Below are positions 1 to 10,568 of a DNA stretch of 64,000 nt, one piece after another. This DNA comes from Ascaphus truei (taxonomy: Eukaryota > Chordata > Amphibia > Anura > Ascaphidae). Location: the NCBI GenBank assembly GCA_036426205.1, contig CM071568.1, positions 47,260,483 to 47,324,482 of the forward strand. The letters are read 5' to 3'. The position numbers were made by a program, and so were the translations under genes. Position 1 is the first letter of the stretch. Every line of letters begins with the position of its first letter. The notes below the pieces were generated by a model. That model did no database searches, was not told where the DNA came from, and saw nothing but the letters and a program-made list of their open reading frames with translations.

Positions 1-211
1 ACATGGTATACAAACTTTCTTGGTTGTTTTTATTAATGATATAGATATATTACTATTTCTTATACCGCGCTGACATTGTATATTTATTTAACAAATATTT
101 TACCAGGAAGTAATACACTGAGAATTACCTCTTGTTTCAAGTATTTCCTGGGCAGAGTTATATGACAAATACATGGTTAAAAATACATAGTTACATAAGT
201 GAAAAGGGTTA

Positions 212-1402
212 TCTATACTATATAATTAAAGCACTGTATGCCTGTCTGGATGTCCGTGTCCCTAGGTGAAATTCTGGTCCCTTGGCCCGCCCCCGACACC
301 TCTCATTGGCTGAGGCGGAGGGAGTGAGGACGGGTCAAAGGACACACAGGGACACACACACACACAAACAATCCCCCCGGTGCCCCTCACTCTCCCCATC
401 AGCTGGACCGCACCTCAACTTCAAACCCCCCCCCCACCCTCCTCCCTGTGCCCGAAACTTACCCGGAGTCCAGTGTCGCGTTGGGCTGGCGCTTGATGCG
501 GCACGGGGGGGGGGGGGGGAGAGGGGGTTCGATCACCGTGCGCTTATGTGCTGGGAAGCCGATGGGGGGCGGCGTTTGCCGCGCAGTCCGCTCCATCACA
601 GCAGATGGTCGGTGTGTCGGACCGCGACGCGTGTCTCCCGTGCGGCGGTGCTGCCTTCTCCCCCAGTCGTCGGCTACTGTTGGCTGCGGTGGGGGGGGCT
701 CCGGCGTAATCGGGGGCCGAGGTGCGCAGGTTCCCCACCGGTCTGCTAGCCTCCAGCACAGCAGGAGGGCTGTGGTGGTGTGTTTGGGGTGGGTAACGCC
801 GGGGGGAGAGTAAGCCGCTGGGGCGGCCGCGTGTCCCTGCGCGCCGCCATTTCTTGCCCCTGCAACATTTGGGAGCCATGAAGTGCCACAGCCTGCCACC
901 TTGCCCCCCCGCCAACTTCCCCAACCCCACCTCCTGCCCCAGCCAGATGCCACGGGGATATCAGTGCCAGGAGGGGAACCGTCTGCCGCCACGAACCACC
1001 ACCCGGTCAAGGTAAGTCACCCACCCACGCACCCACCGACTGACGCGCGCGCGCACACCACCGACTGACGCACACACCCCCACTGACGCACACACACACC
1101 CACTGACGCACACACAACCCACTGACGCTCGCGCACCCACCGACTGATGCGCGCGACACCCACCCACGACGCGCGCGCACACCCACCCACTGACGCGCCG
1201 CGACACCCACCCACTGACGCACGCGCCACCACCCACTGACCCACGCGCACCACCCACCCATGAGCGGTCACACCCACCCACTGACGCGCCGCGCACACCC
1301 ACCACTGACGCGTGCGCACACCCACCCACTGACGCACGCGCACACCCACCGACTGACGGCCGCGCGCATTACATCCCGGGCAACGCCGGGTCTCTCAGCT
1401 AG
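212..1402 (+). mobile_element. Non-autonomous Helitron, complete ends
   Basis: The 5' end TCTATACTATATAATTAAAG matches the Helitron 5' terminal pattern. The 3' end is CTAG, preceded 12 bases upstream by a short GC hairpin (CCCGG, loop GCAACG, CCGGG; 1375-1390). The flanking bases are A on the left and T on the right, as expected for Helitron insertion between A and T without target duplication. No Rep/helicase frame is present, so it would depend on an autonomous partner. The interior is strongly CpG-rich (about 400-1015) and ends in a minisatellite. Open frames inside it are low-complexity and not credible genes. The terminal features are seen directly; the class assignment rests on known Helitron structure. 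Confidence 0.85.
1015..1370. repeat. CCCACTGACGCRCRC minisatellite inside the Helitron
   Basis: Around 15 imperfect units of roughly 20-25 bases share the core CCCACTGACGC followed by alternating CG/CA runs. The array sits between the CpG-rich body of the Helitron and its 3' hairpin. Several long frames on both strands here are only translations of the repeat. Confidence 0.85.
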
Positions 1403-2486
1403 TACATTATATACAAGACATAGCATGTACAGTTAGAGATAATATATATTATAGGCGTATGTAACAGTTACAGACCAGATTAATGTGAGACAGCTTTAGT
1501 TTTGAAAGAACTTAGACTGGTGGCGGCAGTGAGAGTCTCCGGTAGACTGTTCTAGTTGTGGGGTGCACGGTAAGAGTGGATTATATATAGTGCTGTACAT
1601 AGACTATTGCAGGCACAATGAGTCCCTGCCCATAGAGCTTACACTCTAATTTGTGTGCCTGAGGCACAGGGAGATAAAGTGACTTTTCCAAGGTCACAAG
1701 AAAAACTGACCCTAAGGCCCGTTCCATAGTGCCTGCGCTTGCTGCGTCGTGTGCGCGGCAGTTTTAGTTGGGTCAGCCTTTCTATAATGGCGCCGCGCGC
1801 GCACACATGGCAGGGAGAGTGGAACCGGCCGACAGGGGGGGAAGATGAGAAAAATAATGATTTTTGCGCCGCTACTGCCGCTGAAATGTAAGTAAGTGTG
1901 TGTGTGTGTGTACAATGTTATTAAAAAAAGTATTAAAGGATTTATTTATTTGAAAACACACACACACAAAACATGTGCGGCAGGTGCACGCGCCTTTGCA
2001 TAGGCAAGCGCGTGCGCACGGCCGCACACAATATATAACAGCCCTAAGATTTGAACAAAGTTCACATGCTTCAAAGTCATTGATATTACACCCAATCTAC
2101 TTCTTCAGGTTGGCTTGTCATAAAAATGTCTTGTTTTGGCAATATATGTTGTGTGTATGTCGACTTCAAATGTTTCTGATACACGTTAAACAAAGCTAAA
2201 ATGTATACGTGTGATCAATGCCTCATGTGCTTCTCTACCCCCAACCGCCACTAATCTGTTTGCATTTGTATTGTCAGGATATGTGTTGGAACAACTAATC
2301 TAACAGGTATACCAAGATACAATACACTTGTTAGTGACACAATAGAACAGCTGAGAGCAATATGACATTCTAGGATGTAACCAGCAAGGGGGCAAGAATT
2401 GCATGGCTTCTTTGATTGGACAATTTAGGACAACTCCCCCTGCATTTTTGTAACTTATTTAGAGACTGGAAGTTCAAAGGACAAAG
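1403..2486. other. RIDA intron 1, with SINE-like fragment
   Basis: No gene was seen. 1590-1705 resembles the minus strand of a tRNA-derived SINE: a CCTGCCCATAGAGCTTACA block, then GGCACAGGGAGATAAAGTGAC and an AAGGTCACA block. A plus-strand relative lies near 43130-43180. A CA/GT microsatellite pair flanks 1895-1975. The rest has no recognised content. Confidence 0.5.
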
Positions 2487-2958
2487 GGCCTCATGCAGAG
2501 AGCAGCGCTAGATTAAATTGGAGAGTTCAAAAAAATTTAGCTTTATTGGAGAGTTTTTTTCTCCATATGCAGAAAGGGCAGAAAACTGCCTTTCTGCATA
2601 TGGAGAGTTTCAACCAGCGCTATGAGCGCTGTTGAAACTGTTGGGAAAAAAATCGCGTTTTTTTTTTTTTCTTCTCCCTCTGGCCAGCCTCCTGCCAACT
2701 TTTTTTGGCGGAGGTAAATAGAGAATTTCTCTCCATGTTATTGGCGCGATCAGCCACTAGATGGCGATCGCGCCTTTCTGAATATGGATATTTTTAGAAC
2801 AGGGGAAATTTAGGTTCTCTCCGGTAGCTCGGCGAGAAACACAAAAAAAAAAAAAAAAATGGCGCTTTTTTTAAAACTCGCCAGTACCTGCCGTTCTACA
2901 GGCATTTCTCTCCAATAAATGCCGCTATTCACATTACCGCTGCTCTCTGCATGAGGCC
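2487..2958. mobile_element. Long-TIR MITE (GGCCTCATGCAGAGAG type)
   Basis: The ends are perfect inverted repeats: GGCCTCATGCAGAGAGCAGC at the left and its complement at the right. The element is flanked by the direct repeat CAAAG (2482-2486 and 2959-2963), a likely 5-bp target duplication. It is 472 bases long and has no transposase frame; inner sequence such as TCTCCAATA also recurs inverted. The superfamily was not determined. Confidence 0.75.
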
Positions 2959-2963
2959 CAAAG

Positions 2964-3480
2964 GTCTTTGAGAAACATACTGTAGTTAGTAATTGTAATG
3001 CCATCAGCAAGTGCTTCCCAAAAAAATGGAATTTCAAGTGGCTTGTCTTTTTCACATACACAGACTTCGTGCAGATAAGCAGTAGCAGGAGTCAAATACA
3101 ATGCGGTCTAATAATTCACAGAAATGGTTTCATTCTACACATTCAACTTGACATTTGAAAGCTGGTCCTTTTTAGACATAGGAAAAACAGGATAAAAATC
3201 CAAATAGTAGTGCTTCAGCAAGGTGGATACATATAAAGGCAAACAGTATCAAATATAGCCAGTTGGAGGAGAGGTGAAATAAAGCTGTCTGTGGTATTGG
3301 ATCCAGTGCACTTGATAGCAGTAAGAGTAAAATAACATGTAATGTCCATGTGGGTTGAAGACAAATATAGATATAAGTATCAAACAATCCTGATATTGCT
3401 TCACCGGACTTCGTTGATCTTACCTGCAGCACTGTTCCTGGTCAACAACTCCCCTTGGTAGACAAGGGAAGAAACAATAC
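2964..3480. other. RIDA intron 1, unassigned
   Basis: No gene, RNA or repeat boundary was recognised. A continuous frame at 3172-3432 (minus) has no recognisable motif. Confidence 0.4.
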
Positions 3481-4502
3481 TCACTTGCACAGCCACTTCT
3501 CCATTGGTGCGTGCATCACGCAGTGTTGTATAGGCAAAGTAGAGAATCCAAAGATTGCAGCGGTGCACAGCAGAAGGAGGGGACCAGTACCAAAAATATG
3601 AGTTAAAAACGAATATTTATTGAAACATGGTGTAGAGGGGGAAAGGCAAACACACTCTGACGCGTTTCAGGCTAAAGCGCCCTTAGTCAAAGAGTACAAT
3701 CGCGTCTCACATGCTCGCAGTTATAAAGGGGATTCCCCGCCCACAAAACTCACTGATGTCGCGCGATTTTGGCGCGAAAATCAAAGTTCAATGCTATTGG
3801 TGAATCCAGCTCCCAATCAGAGGCTTCCCATTTGACTGCGAGGACGGACAAAAATGTAAACAAACAGATAATGTTAAAACTAAACAAACAATTAACACAT
3901 ATATTTATAAATTCGCGAATTGGTTCCTATTATGGATGATGATTGAAGGAGACATAGTGTGAAATAAGATATCTCCATAGTGGTAATACATAAATCATAG
4001 TAAACATCGGGTAAATTCATGATATATGCTTATAGTCTAGTACCCATGTGTTTAGTGAGCAAACGCAGGTATGACAAAACAAGAAAAACATGACATGGTA
4101 TATGACAAATAAATAAATGCATAATGAGGGCATATGGGATATTGGTCAAATTAATTAAATAAATAAATAACAATAATTTTCATATGTCCATAATATGAAG
4201 GTATAAATTTGGCAACGGATAAACATTAGCCTGTCCACTTAATAATCATAGATAGATCATATATTAAATATGTTGGTGAAAGAAATCAAAATAATTGAAA
4301 AAGGATAAACAAGGGAGGGGGGTGGTGAGGGAAGAAGGAAGGGGGGAAGGGGGAAGGGAGAAGGGGAGGGGGACGGGTGGGGGGAGGGGGAAAGGACAAT
4401 TCTATTCTTTATATATATACCAGTAGTCATAACAACAAATTTATTAGTAAATATGAAACTAAATAAAAATAACAATAGAGGGAAAAAATATATCATGTTA
4501 AC
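3481..4502 (-). repeat. 3' untranslated/pLTR part of PLE copy A
   Basis: This lies downstream, on the minus strand, of the GIY-YIG frame. It holds a degenerate hammerhead-like segment (3653-3695, containing TGAAACGCGTCAGAG on the minus strand) and a polypurine/polypyrimidine tract at 4305-4395. PLEs are known to carry hammerhead motifs in their pseudo-LTRs, so position and motif agree. The 3' boundary is not defined. Confidence 0.5.
3653..3695 (-). ncRNA. Degenerate hammerhead-like motif in PLE copy A
   Basis: The minus strand has a potential stem between CTCTTTGA and TCAGAG around an inner GC-rich hairpin, with the hammerhead 3' core GAAA followed by CGCGTC. The expected CTGANGA core is not intact. 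I read it as a ribozyme remnant rather than an active one. Confidence 0.45.
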
Positions 4503-5464
4503 TTAGTTCAAAAAATGTTTAAGTTCCCAATCCTGGTTCATGCCCTTGGGTGCTAGTGTCCTAAGGGCATACATCCAGTGCATCTCTCTGCGGTTAAGTA
4601 AAGCTTCCCTATCTCCCCCCCTAATATTGGCATATATGTGTTCTATAGCGCTATAGGTAAAGGAGGTAAGTGTTCCAAGGGGACAGCTGGTGAAGTGGCG
4701 TGCGACTGGAAATCTATCATCGCAATTTTTTATACTTCTAATGTGTTCATTTATTCGAACTTTTAAAGGGCCTAATGGTTCGGCCTATGTATCCGCTCCC
4801 ACAACCACATCTCAGTAGGTATACCACAAAATTGGTATTACATGTCAAAAATGTTTCAATATGATAAATTTGGTTTGTGTGAACATTCCTAATTGACTTA
4901 AGTGGTGTGGCATATTTACATGATCTGCAATTACCACATTTGTGGAATCCTTTGGGCACTTTATTCTTATTAATCTTTGTAGAACAATAAAGGCTGGGGG
5001 ATACAAAATTCCCAATAGTTTTAGCTTTTTTGAAAACTATTCTAGGGTTAGATTTTGTGTAGGTTTCGAGATCTTTATCTAGTTTTAAAATAGCCCAATG
5101 TTTTAGTAGAATAGACCTGATTTGTTCCGCCTGTTTCGAATATGTTGTTATAAAGAGTGGTAACTGGTCTGTTGCATCTTTTCGAGTATAAACTCCACCT
5201 TTATTCTTGTTGTTAATGCGGTTTCTATTCTTTAATAGAAGTTCTTTCCTATTTGTGTTTAATGCATATTCAAATGCAACCTCCCAGGTCACTCTCTCTA
5301 TAACCTCGATTCATGAATCTTTGTTTAAGTTCTTTTGCCTGGGTAAGGAAAGATTGTTCTGTTGAACATATTCTCCTAAGTCTCAAGTATTGTCCTTTAA
5401 GAATGCCCCGGTTCAAAGGTCTTATAGGATAGGTAAGTGGGGGTTCGGCCATGTTACCACACAT
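4503..5464 (-). pseudogene. Penelope-like element copy A: C-terminal RT linker and GIY-YIG endonuclease
   Basis: On the minus strand the frame begins with the thumb/linker block [17 protein letters not shown] and continues through [12 protein letters not shown]. It then reaches a CGNCRSCKYA zinc-binding cluster and a GIY-YIG core (VVYLLRCGCGSGYIGRT). The zinc cluster before GIY-YIG is the arrangement of Neptune-type PLEs. The reverse transcriptase is missing, so the copy is 5' truncated. Two frame breaks are visible: one extra C near 5282, proved by comparison with copy B (12970-13247), which lacks it; and one near 4770, after which the endonuclease continues (NEHIRSIKNCDDRFPVARHF) to a stop near 4503. 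In life this enzyme would nick DNA and prime reverse transcription; this copy is dead. Confidence 0.85.
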
Positions 5465-5897
5465 TTTTTTAAGCTGATTTTTTTAACACTGATTTGCACA
5501 AAGGGCCTTAGTCTACCTCACAGGACTTGTAACACTTTGTTACTGAAAGTCCCTTAAAGTACACAGTTGTCAAAATAGTTATTGACCCAGCTGAGGCAAT
5601 ATGAATGCTGTTGTAGTTAGTATTCAGAAGTCCTTAGCAGCAAAACGGAGAAGAACGAAACACAACTTCCACCGTATTTTGCACAATAAACCTTTAAATG
5701 ACCTGCTTTGAAAAGAAATGCATTGAAGGCCCCTTGGGTAGCGAAGGGGTTAATTCACTCACCAATACACACATCGCAAACGCTGGTTAGTTCCTTTTGT
5801 AAAGATAGTGTAAGCAAATTATATGTAAAGTTTCAAAACATAATAATGATCTCACTCAGTCAATAACTATCCAGTGTCCAAAGAGCATGACATACAG
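5465..5897. other. RIDA intron 1, unassigned
   Basis: No coding exon or repeat terminus was recognised between the truncated PLE and the hAT MITE. 5890-5897 is the left target duplication of that MITE. Confidence 0.4.
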
Positions 5898-6231
5898 CAG
5901 GGGAGCGCAAACTTTTTTTCCCTGCGCCCCCCTGACGGCTGTCCCCTCGCTCCCGCGCCCCCCCCCCCCAACCCCAACTTACCCGCGCTCCGGCGTAATG
6001 ACGTCACGTCACATGACCTCGCAGCGTCATTTTGACGCCGCGTTGCCATGGCGCTGCAGGGAGGAAGCCGCCGGAGCCACGGTAAGTTAGGTTTACAGAG
6101 GCCCTGCAGCTCCCCCGGCACTTAATTTAAGTGCCTTCGGGAAGCGCGCGGGGCCTCTGTAAACCCCGCGCCCCCCGTCGGCAGTGTCGCGCCCCCCCTG
6201 GGGGTCGCGCCCCACAGTTTGCGCACCGCTG
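5898..6231. mobile_element. hAT-type MITE with 8-bp target duplication
   Basis: The left end is CAGGGGAGCGCAAACTTT; the right end reads CAGCGGTGCGCAAACTGTGG in reverse complement. Both flanks carry ACATACAG (5890-5897 and 6232-6239), a perfect 8-bp duplication typical of hAT. The middle (about 6090-6165) is an inverted repeat built on GTTTACAGAGGCCC. It is 334 bases long, very GC-rich, with no transposase. Confidence 0.9.
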
Positions 6232-6239
6232 ACATACAG

Positions 6240-6842
6240 TACAGTGAAGTTCCACTATACAAGTCTCTGGAACACAACATGCAGATTACACAATGTAGGT
6301 ATTGATGAGCGCAAGTATGTAACCTTCTCTATTTCATCTGGGATTCCAGCAAGGTAAAATTCAATTCAAAGATTCATACTTGTAAATGTCCTCTCCCACA
6401 GGTGCCTTGGACGTATAGAGAATACGTCTTAACGTCAAAGACATGATCAAGTGGAAAATGTCTGCCTGCAAATCCTGTACAGTATCTGTGTTCCAAACAG
6501 TAGCTGTAACCTTTGATACTTATCGACACAAGGAGTCACCCAGCCCTATGATTATCGATCCTACGCTGTCACTACTTCATTATGACCAGTAAAGATGACA
6601 TCACAATAGGATTTGTTTATAGTAAACATGATGTGTTGAAATAGCAAAAAAAAAAAATCCCTATGAGATGCACTCAACCTCCACTAATATAAAACATAAC
6701 TTTTCATCATAGAAAAAAAAAAAAAATCCATGTAATATTAAAACCTCTGGAGCAACAACCTGTAACTGAGGAGGTGGGGTATGTGGGGGACGTGAGGTAT
6801 AGTGCTAAATATGCAAATATATACAATGAGTGTAAAGTGCAA
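6240..6842. other. RIDA intron 1, unassigned
   Basis: Mostly AT-rich sequence with short A runs. No exon, RNA or complete repeat was recognised. Confidence 0.4.
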
Positions 6843-7445
6843 TCTATATATAAGACTGAAATAATGTGTGTGTATTTGTGCCCCCTGTGATTGGCCGGCG
6901 GACAGCCACAGCTCATTGGCTTGCGGGGTGGGCTGACGTCACGGTCATGCCAACACAGGGTGTGACAGTCACACCACCCTCACACAGCGTGCACCTGTTG
7001 GCCTCACTGTCCATTTGGTGACTTGCAGGACCGCACAGGGACCCACAGTCAAAGCTTCTCCACTCCGCAGCCTCCCTCACTGTCTCCTCCTTCCCCCCCG
7101 CGCCGCCATCCTCCCGCTCAAACCACCACCACACACACACACACACACACACCCTCTCTCCTTCGCGCTCTCCCCCTACCACCCTCTTCCTCACTCCCCA
7201 TTACCAACGCGCCATCCTCCCGCACACCCCCGGGGTGAGAGTGTGCGCCCGCAGGGGGGGGGGGGCGGAAACGGAGCAGTGGTGGCCGCTCTTTTCTCTC
7301 CGCTCCCCCCGCTCCAGTTGCTGGTGCGGTGTCCCCCCTTCTGCCCTGGTCCCCGTGGTTGCCTGCCCAGGGCCGGAGGTGGTAGGGGGGGGGGAAGGGG
7401 CGGTAAGTGTGCGCCCGCCGGGAGGGAGAGAGCAGAGCAGTGCTT
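6843..7445 (+). mobile_element. Possible second Helitron fragment
   Basis: TCTATATATAAGACTGAAAT at 6843 resembles a Helitron 5' end. The body is like that of the element at 212-1402: a CpG-rich stretch with GCGCCGCCAT, a (CA)n run, polyC/polyG and a GGTAAGTGTGCGC segment. No hairpin plus CTRR 3' end was found, so the copy may be truncated. The long frames here are low-complexity translations. Confidence 0.4.
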
Positions 7446-8099
7446 ACATGTGCCGTGCTTACATGTGCACCATTTAAAACAATAGTATTGAGTATGTTCT
7501 CTCCTTAACACACATTATTGTGCAATAACGTCTGCTACATGTGTAGAAGACTTCTAGGTGATGCCGATGGAATAAACACAGCTCACTGACCGGAGATCGG
7601 AGACTAAAACTGAGACTAAAAAACAGTTTGAGGTTCTCAGTTTCAGAAATACCAAAATATCCAACCATTTTCCTAGTGTACTCATTAATAATTGTATAAC
7701 ATGCCTGGGGAGGGGGGAGAGAAAGCGTGACATATGGACAGACAATTGCGACTTATGCGCCTATAAAAATAATAATATAAATGTAGAAGATAATATAATT
7801 GTCTGGTCTTAAACAATGTTAAAAGGAGCACATATGGAACAGATCATGGACTAAGTCAGGAAGAGTTCCACCTACAAAGTTAAATGCTGGGCTTAGCTGG
7901 AGGGGAAATAGCATTAGCTGTGTTGTGCAGTTAATTTTTTTTTTATCAAAGTCCAGAAAAGATTGCACTTGCCTGGAACTCCCTCCATATCCAATGGGTC
8001 CTGCAATCGTTTGATGGGGTGATGTGGTCTTCTTACATACAGGATACCCATTTAACTGCCACAGGTACACTGTATCACAAACAAGTTATGCCAAACGCA
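7446..8099. other. RIDA intron 1, unassigned
   Basis: No recognisable exon. RIDA exon 2 was looked for on the minus strand from here to the left edge and not found, so intron 1 is at least 8.5 kb. Confidence 0.4.
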
Positions 8100-8306
8100 C
8101 AGGTTGTCCTCGTTATCCAACGTTTCACTTTACAACGAATGGAATATCCAACGCTTTACAATACAACCCTAAGGGCCATTTACCGACGCCGGAATGCGTT
8201 ATCCAACGCTCACCGCCACTGATTAACATGGGCCTAACTTTACAACTGTTTCACTATCCAACGCTACTTCCAGAACGGATTCCATTGGATAACCGAGGAC
8301 TGCCTG
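8100..8306. mobile_element. Tigger/pogo-type MITE
   Basis: The left end CAGGTTGTCCTCGTTATCC and the right end (reverse complement CAGGCAGTCCTCGGTTATCC) are inverted repeats close to the Tigger terminus. TA follows the right end; CA precedes the left end, which could be a mutated TA. The interior repeats TATCCAACG and TTTACAAC blocks in tandem. No transposase is encoded. Confidence 0.65.
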
Positions 8307-8368
8307 TATTACATCTAGTGCCAAGGCTCCCGGGGGGCCATTCACTGCGTATATACAAGACATGGCGG

Positions 8369-8412
8369 TGCACAACGTTTCGGGGCACACAAGTATCCCT
8401 TCCTCAGGTGCA
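8369..8412 (-). ncRNA. Near-canonical minimal hammerhead ribozyme
   Basis: Read on the minus strand: stem I 5' strand TGCAC (8408-8412); core CTGAGGA (8401-8407), which fits the invariant CTGANGA; stem II GGG/CCC closing an 11-12 base loop; core GAAA; a minimal stem III ACGT; U at the cleavage position; then the stem I 3' strand GTGCA (8369-8373), fully complementary to the first strand. Short stem III forms are known from PLE hammerheads. One A and one C sit opposite each other at the base of stem II, so activity is uncertain. The flanking sequence (about 8320-8460) is probably a PLE-derived repeat. Confidence 0.7.
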
Positions 8413-8551
8413 AGCCGCCTGTCGGTGTGATACAGGTAACACATATGCTGCAAGTTTGTTTTGGATGACTTTATAAAAAAAAAATGTGCATGCTAGAAAC
8501 AGTATAACTTTACTGCATTCATTGTGCGGAGAAATATAATTCATGTGTTAC

Positions 8552-8616
8552 CTGTATGGGCCAATTGCAGCTGGTGCCTTGGTGGTAGAAATAATTCTTC
8601 TGATGAGACCTGCCAT
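8552..8616 (-). CDS. RIDA: RIDA (2-iminobutanoate/2-iminopropanoate deaminase), coding exon 1
   Basis: This minus-strand exon starts with an ATG (8616-8614) in good context (AAACATGG) and encodes MAGLIRRIISTTKAPAAIGPY plus the first two bases of a serine codon. It ends at a GT donor read as CCATACAG|GTAACA. The peptide matches the N terminus of RIDA/UK114 (YjgF/YER057c family), which hydrolyses reactive enamine/imine intermediates released by PLP enzymes; the family protein is about 137 residues. The remaining exons are outside the window to the left. The exon starts a few hundred bases from the presumed POP1 first exon on the opposite strand, a head-to-head pair. The longer overlapping frame here is a shadow. 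Confidence 0.87.
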
Positions 8617-8869
8617 GTTTCCGCAGCTTGGACCTGACACAAATGCGGGGACGTGCTTCTACTTAATCTTATTTTCAATGACACTCTCGTTGAGCTCAGG
8701 TTGAACACATGGGGTGGGGGGGGTGTAACATTCACTGCGCATGCGCCAAAGCCTTGCCTGCAAGTGGGCTAGGCTTGTTGGACTCTCCCTCGGAGCAAAC
8801 GTCACCATTCCACTACACTCGAGCAAGTAACTAATACACCAATCGGATCCTCCGTACGCATTCTAAATC
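8617..8869. promoter_or_regulatory. Presumed bidirectional RIDA/POP1 promoter
   Basis: This is the interval between the RIDA start codon and the presumed POP1 first exon. It contains TGCGCATGCGCC (8736-8747), an NRF1-type palindrome common in housekeeping bidirectional promoters, and no obvious TATA box. Limits are inferred; transcription starts were not observed. Confidence 0.55.
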
Positions 8870-9057
8870 GAGGCTTGGAACGCGCTGGGCGTCGCACACG
8901 TGTGGACCTGTGTGCTCTCCAGTGTCAGCAGCAGGCCAGCAGTAGTAGTGTGTGGTGTCTGGTGCTTCCTGGGTGCAGATATTTGGGAGGAAGCCGGGTG
9001 CTGACTGTAGTGTGTTTGGAGAGAAGGTGGCCAGGCTAAGCCAATGCTACAGATCAG
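8870..9057 (+). other. POP1: Probable non-coding exon 1 of POP1
   Basis: A GC-moderate stretch ends at a good donor, GATCAG|GTAATG (9057/9058), and lies between the RIDA exon and the first coding exon of POP1. The latter begins at an acceptor only two bases before its ATG, so an upstream non-coding exon is required. The 5' end is a guess. Confidence 0.45.
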
Positions 9058-10568
9058 GTAATGGAAGTATAGATTGCAATCACCTATGATTTATTTACCC
9101 TTTTGTTGCTAGGGGCCATTAGTACATTGCAAGCGTGTTGCTGGCGCCTGGTAAAAAAAATGGTGCATCGAGTAATAGTTGTCTAAAGCTGTAGAAACCT
9201 TTTTAATTGATTACATTGATCACACTACAATGAAATCGGGGTTCACACCTGTCAAAATATCATGAATGGGAGACCTGTACCACACCATATCCTATTAATA
9301 TTTGGTTCTTAAAAGGTATTTATCATTACATTAATTTACCTTTTCATCTGTAAAATACAATGTTAATGGTAAGTTGAGCAGATGCTGATATATCTGTTGA
9401 ATCGATATGTGAACCCTGTCCCAGGGTATTGTGTTTAGTACAGTAGTATATTGCATGACTCTTCAAACTTGCTGTAATACGCTGTGAAATATGCCCCAGA
9501 AAATGAGTTAAACTGTGTTAGAATGTAGTACTTGCATGTACATCTTCAAACGTAAATCAAAATAGTAGAATTAACATTTTTAAATACTTTTTTTATCCTG
9601 TCACTTGGGGAAACAAGTGACACACCAGTGTTCTCAGTCAGTGATTTCAAAGCTTTAACAATGATACAGGTGGATAATTATATAAAACAAAAGTGCAGAC
9701 AAAGATTGGATGAGATTTACCCTGCCAGCCGGATAAATAGGGGACATACTCCGGCTTAATTAACTAGTAGAATAAATAAGACTTGTTTTGTCTAACCCAG
9801 TGATTCCCAACAGGGGGTTTGTCCTCAAAATATATACAGTATTGGGGTTCCAAGGCAGTATAGTGGATCTGTGGGCCGGAGGGCGGACTGCGCACTTAGT
9901 AAGGCTTGCAACTTGGCGTAGGTGGTATAGTTGTCAATTGCAGTAGAAGCTTCCAAAGTCGCTCCCCCACAATGCTTTGTGATCAAAGCAGCAAGGCATT
10001 GTAGTGTGTGAATCTGTAAGCTCCCGAAGTAATTAACAGCTATACCAATAGAGGTGCAGGTGAGGTGCAGTTTAGGCCCTTCTTAAGCATCTGTTTCCCC
10101 CATGATCTCAGGGTACTGTACTGCCTGAGATGGGTCAAACTGTTTTGTTAGCAGTAGGCAAGAACGTTTATTAGTTTGGGGGTTGTGGAACCAATATTTT
10201 TTTTGCAAGGGATGCACAATGTAACAAAAACATGTAACCACTGGTCTACCCATTGCCCTAACCAGCACTGGGTCCCAGTAATCTAGGAGAAAATAATTTC
10301 TGGTAAAATAAGGAAAAAGGTTTATAGAGCTGGCTGCCAAGTAAACGGACACTTTGATAAAGGGTCCCAAAGGAAATGTGGACTTAGATGTACCTTAGAT
10401 AGTTATGTTTAACTGTAATCTTGAGCCTAATTTGTTAAACCCTTGTATTTGTAGAGACTATGCAGGTTGTTTTTTATTTTATTTTTTAGTATTAGAGTGG
10501 TGCCCTCTTTTGATTTTGGAAACTGTGGTGCAGGCTTAAACCTTGTACTACTTCCTTTTTTATCTTAG
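9058..10568 (+). other. POP1 intron 1
   Basis: No internal gene was seen. A hAT-like terminus (CAGTGATTCCCAACAGGG) begins near 9798 but no matching right end or duplication was found. Confidence 0.45.

Noticed and set aside
282..1349. Several long overlapping frames at the left end on both strands
   Set aside because: They lie in a CpG-rich Helitron body and minisatellite; translations are low-complexity and overlap in many frames.
7015..7511. Overlapping Pro/Gly/Arg-rich frames
   Set aside because: Caused by polyC, polyG and CA runs; no conserved motif or splice context.
8024..8476. 150-codon frame on the plus strand
   Set aside because: It runs through a Tigger-type MITE and the reverse of the hammerhead motif; no protein similarity recognised.
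9798..10380. hAT element starting CAGTGATTCCCAACAGGG
   Set aside because: No matching right end or 8-bp duplication was found.
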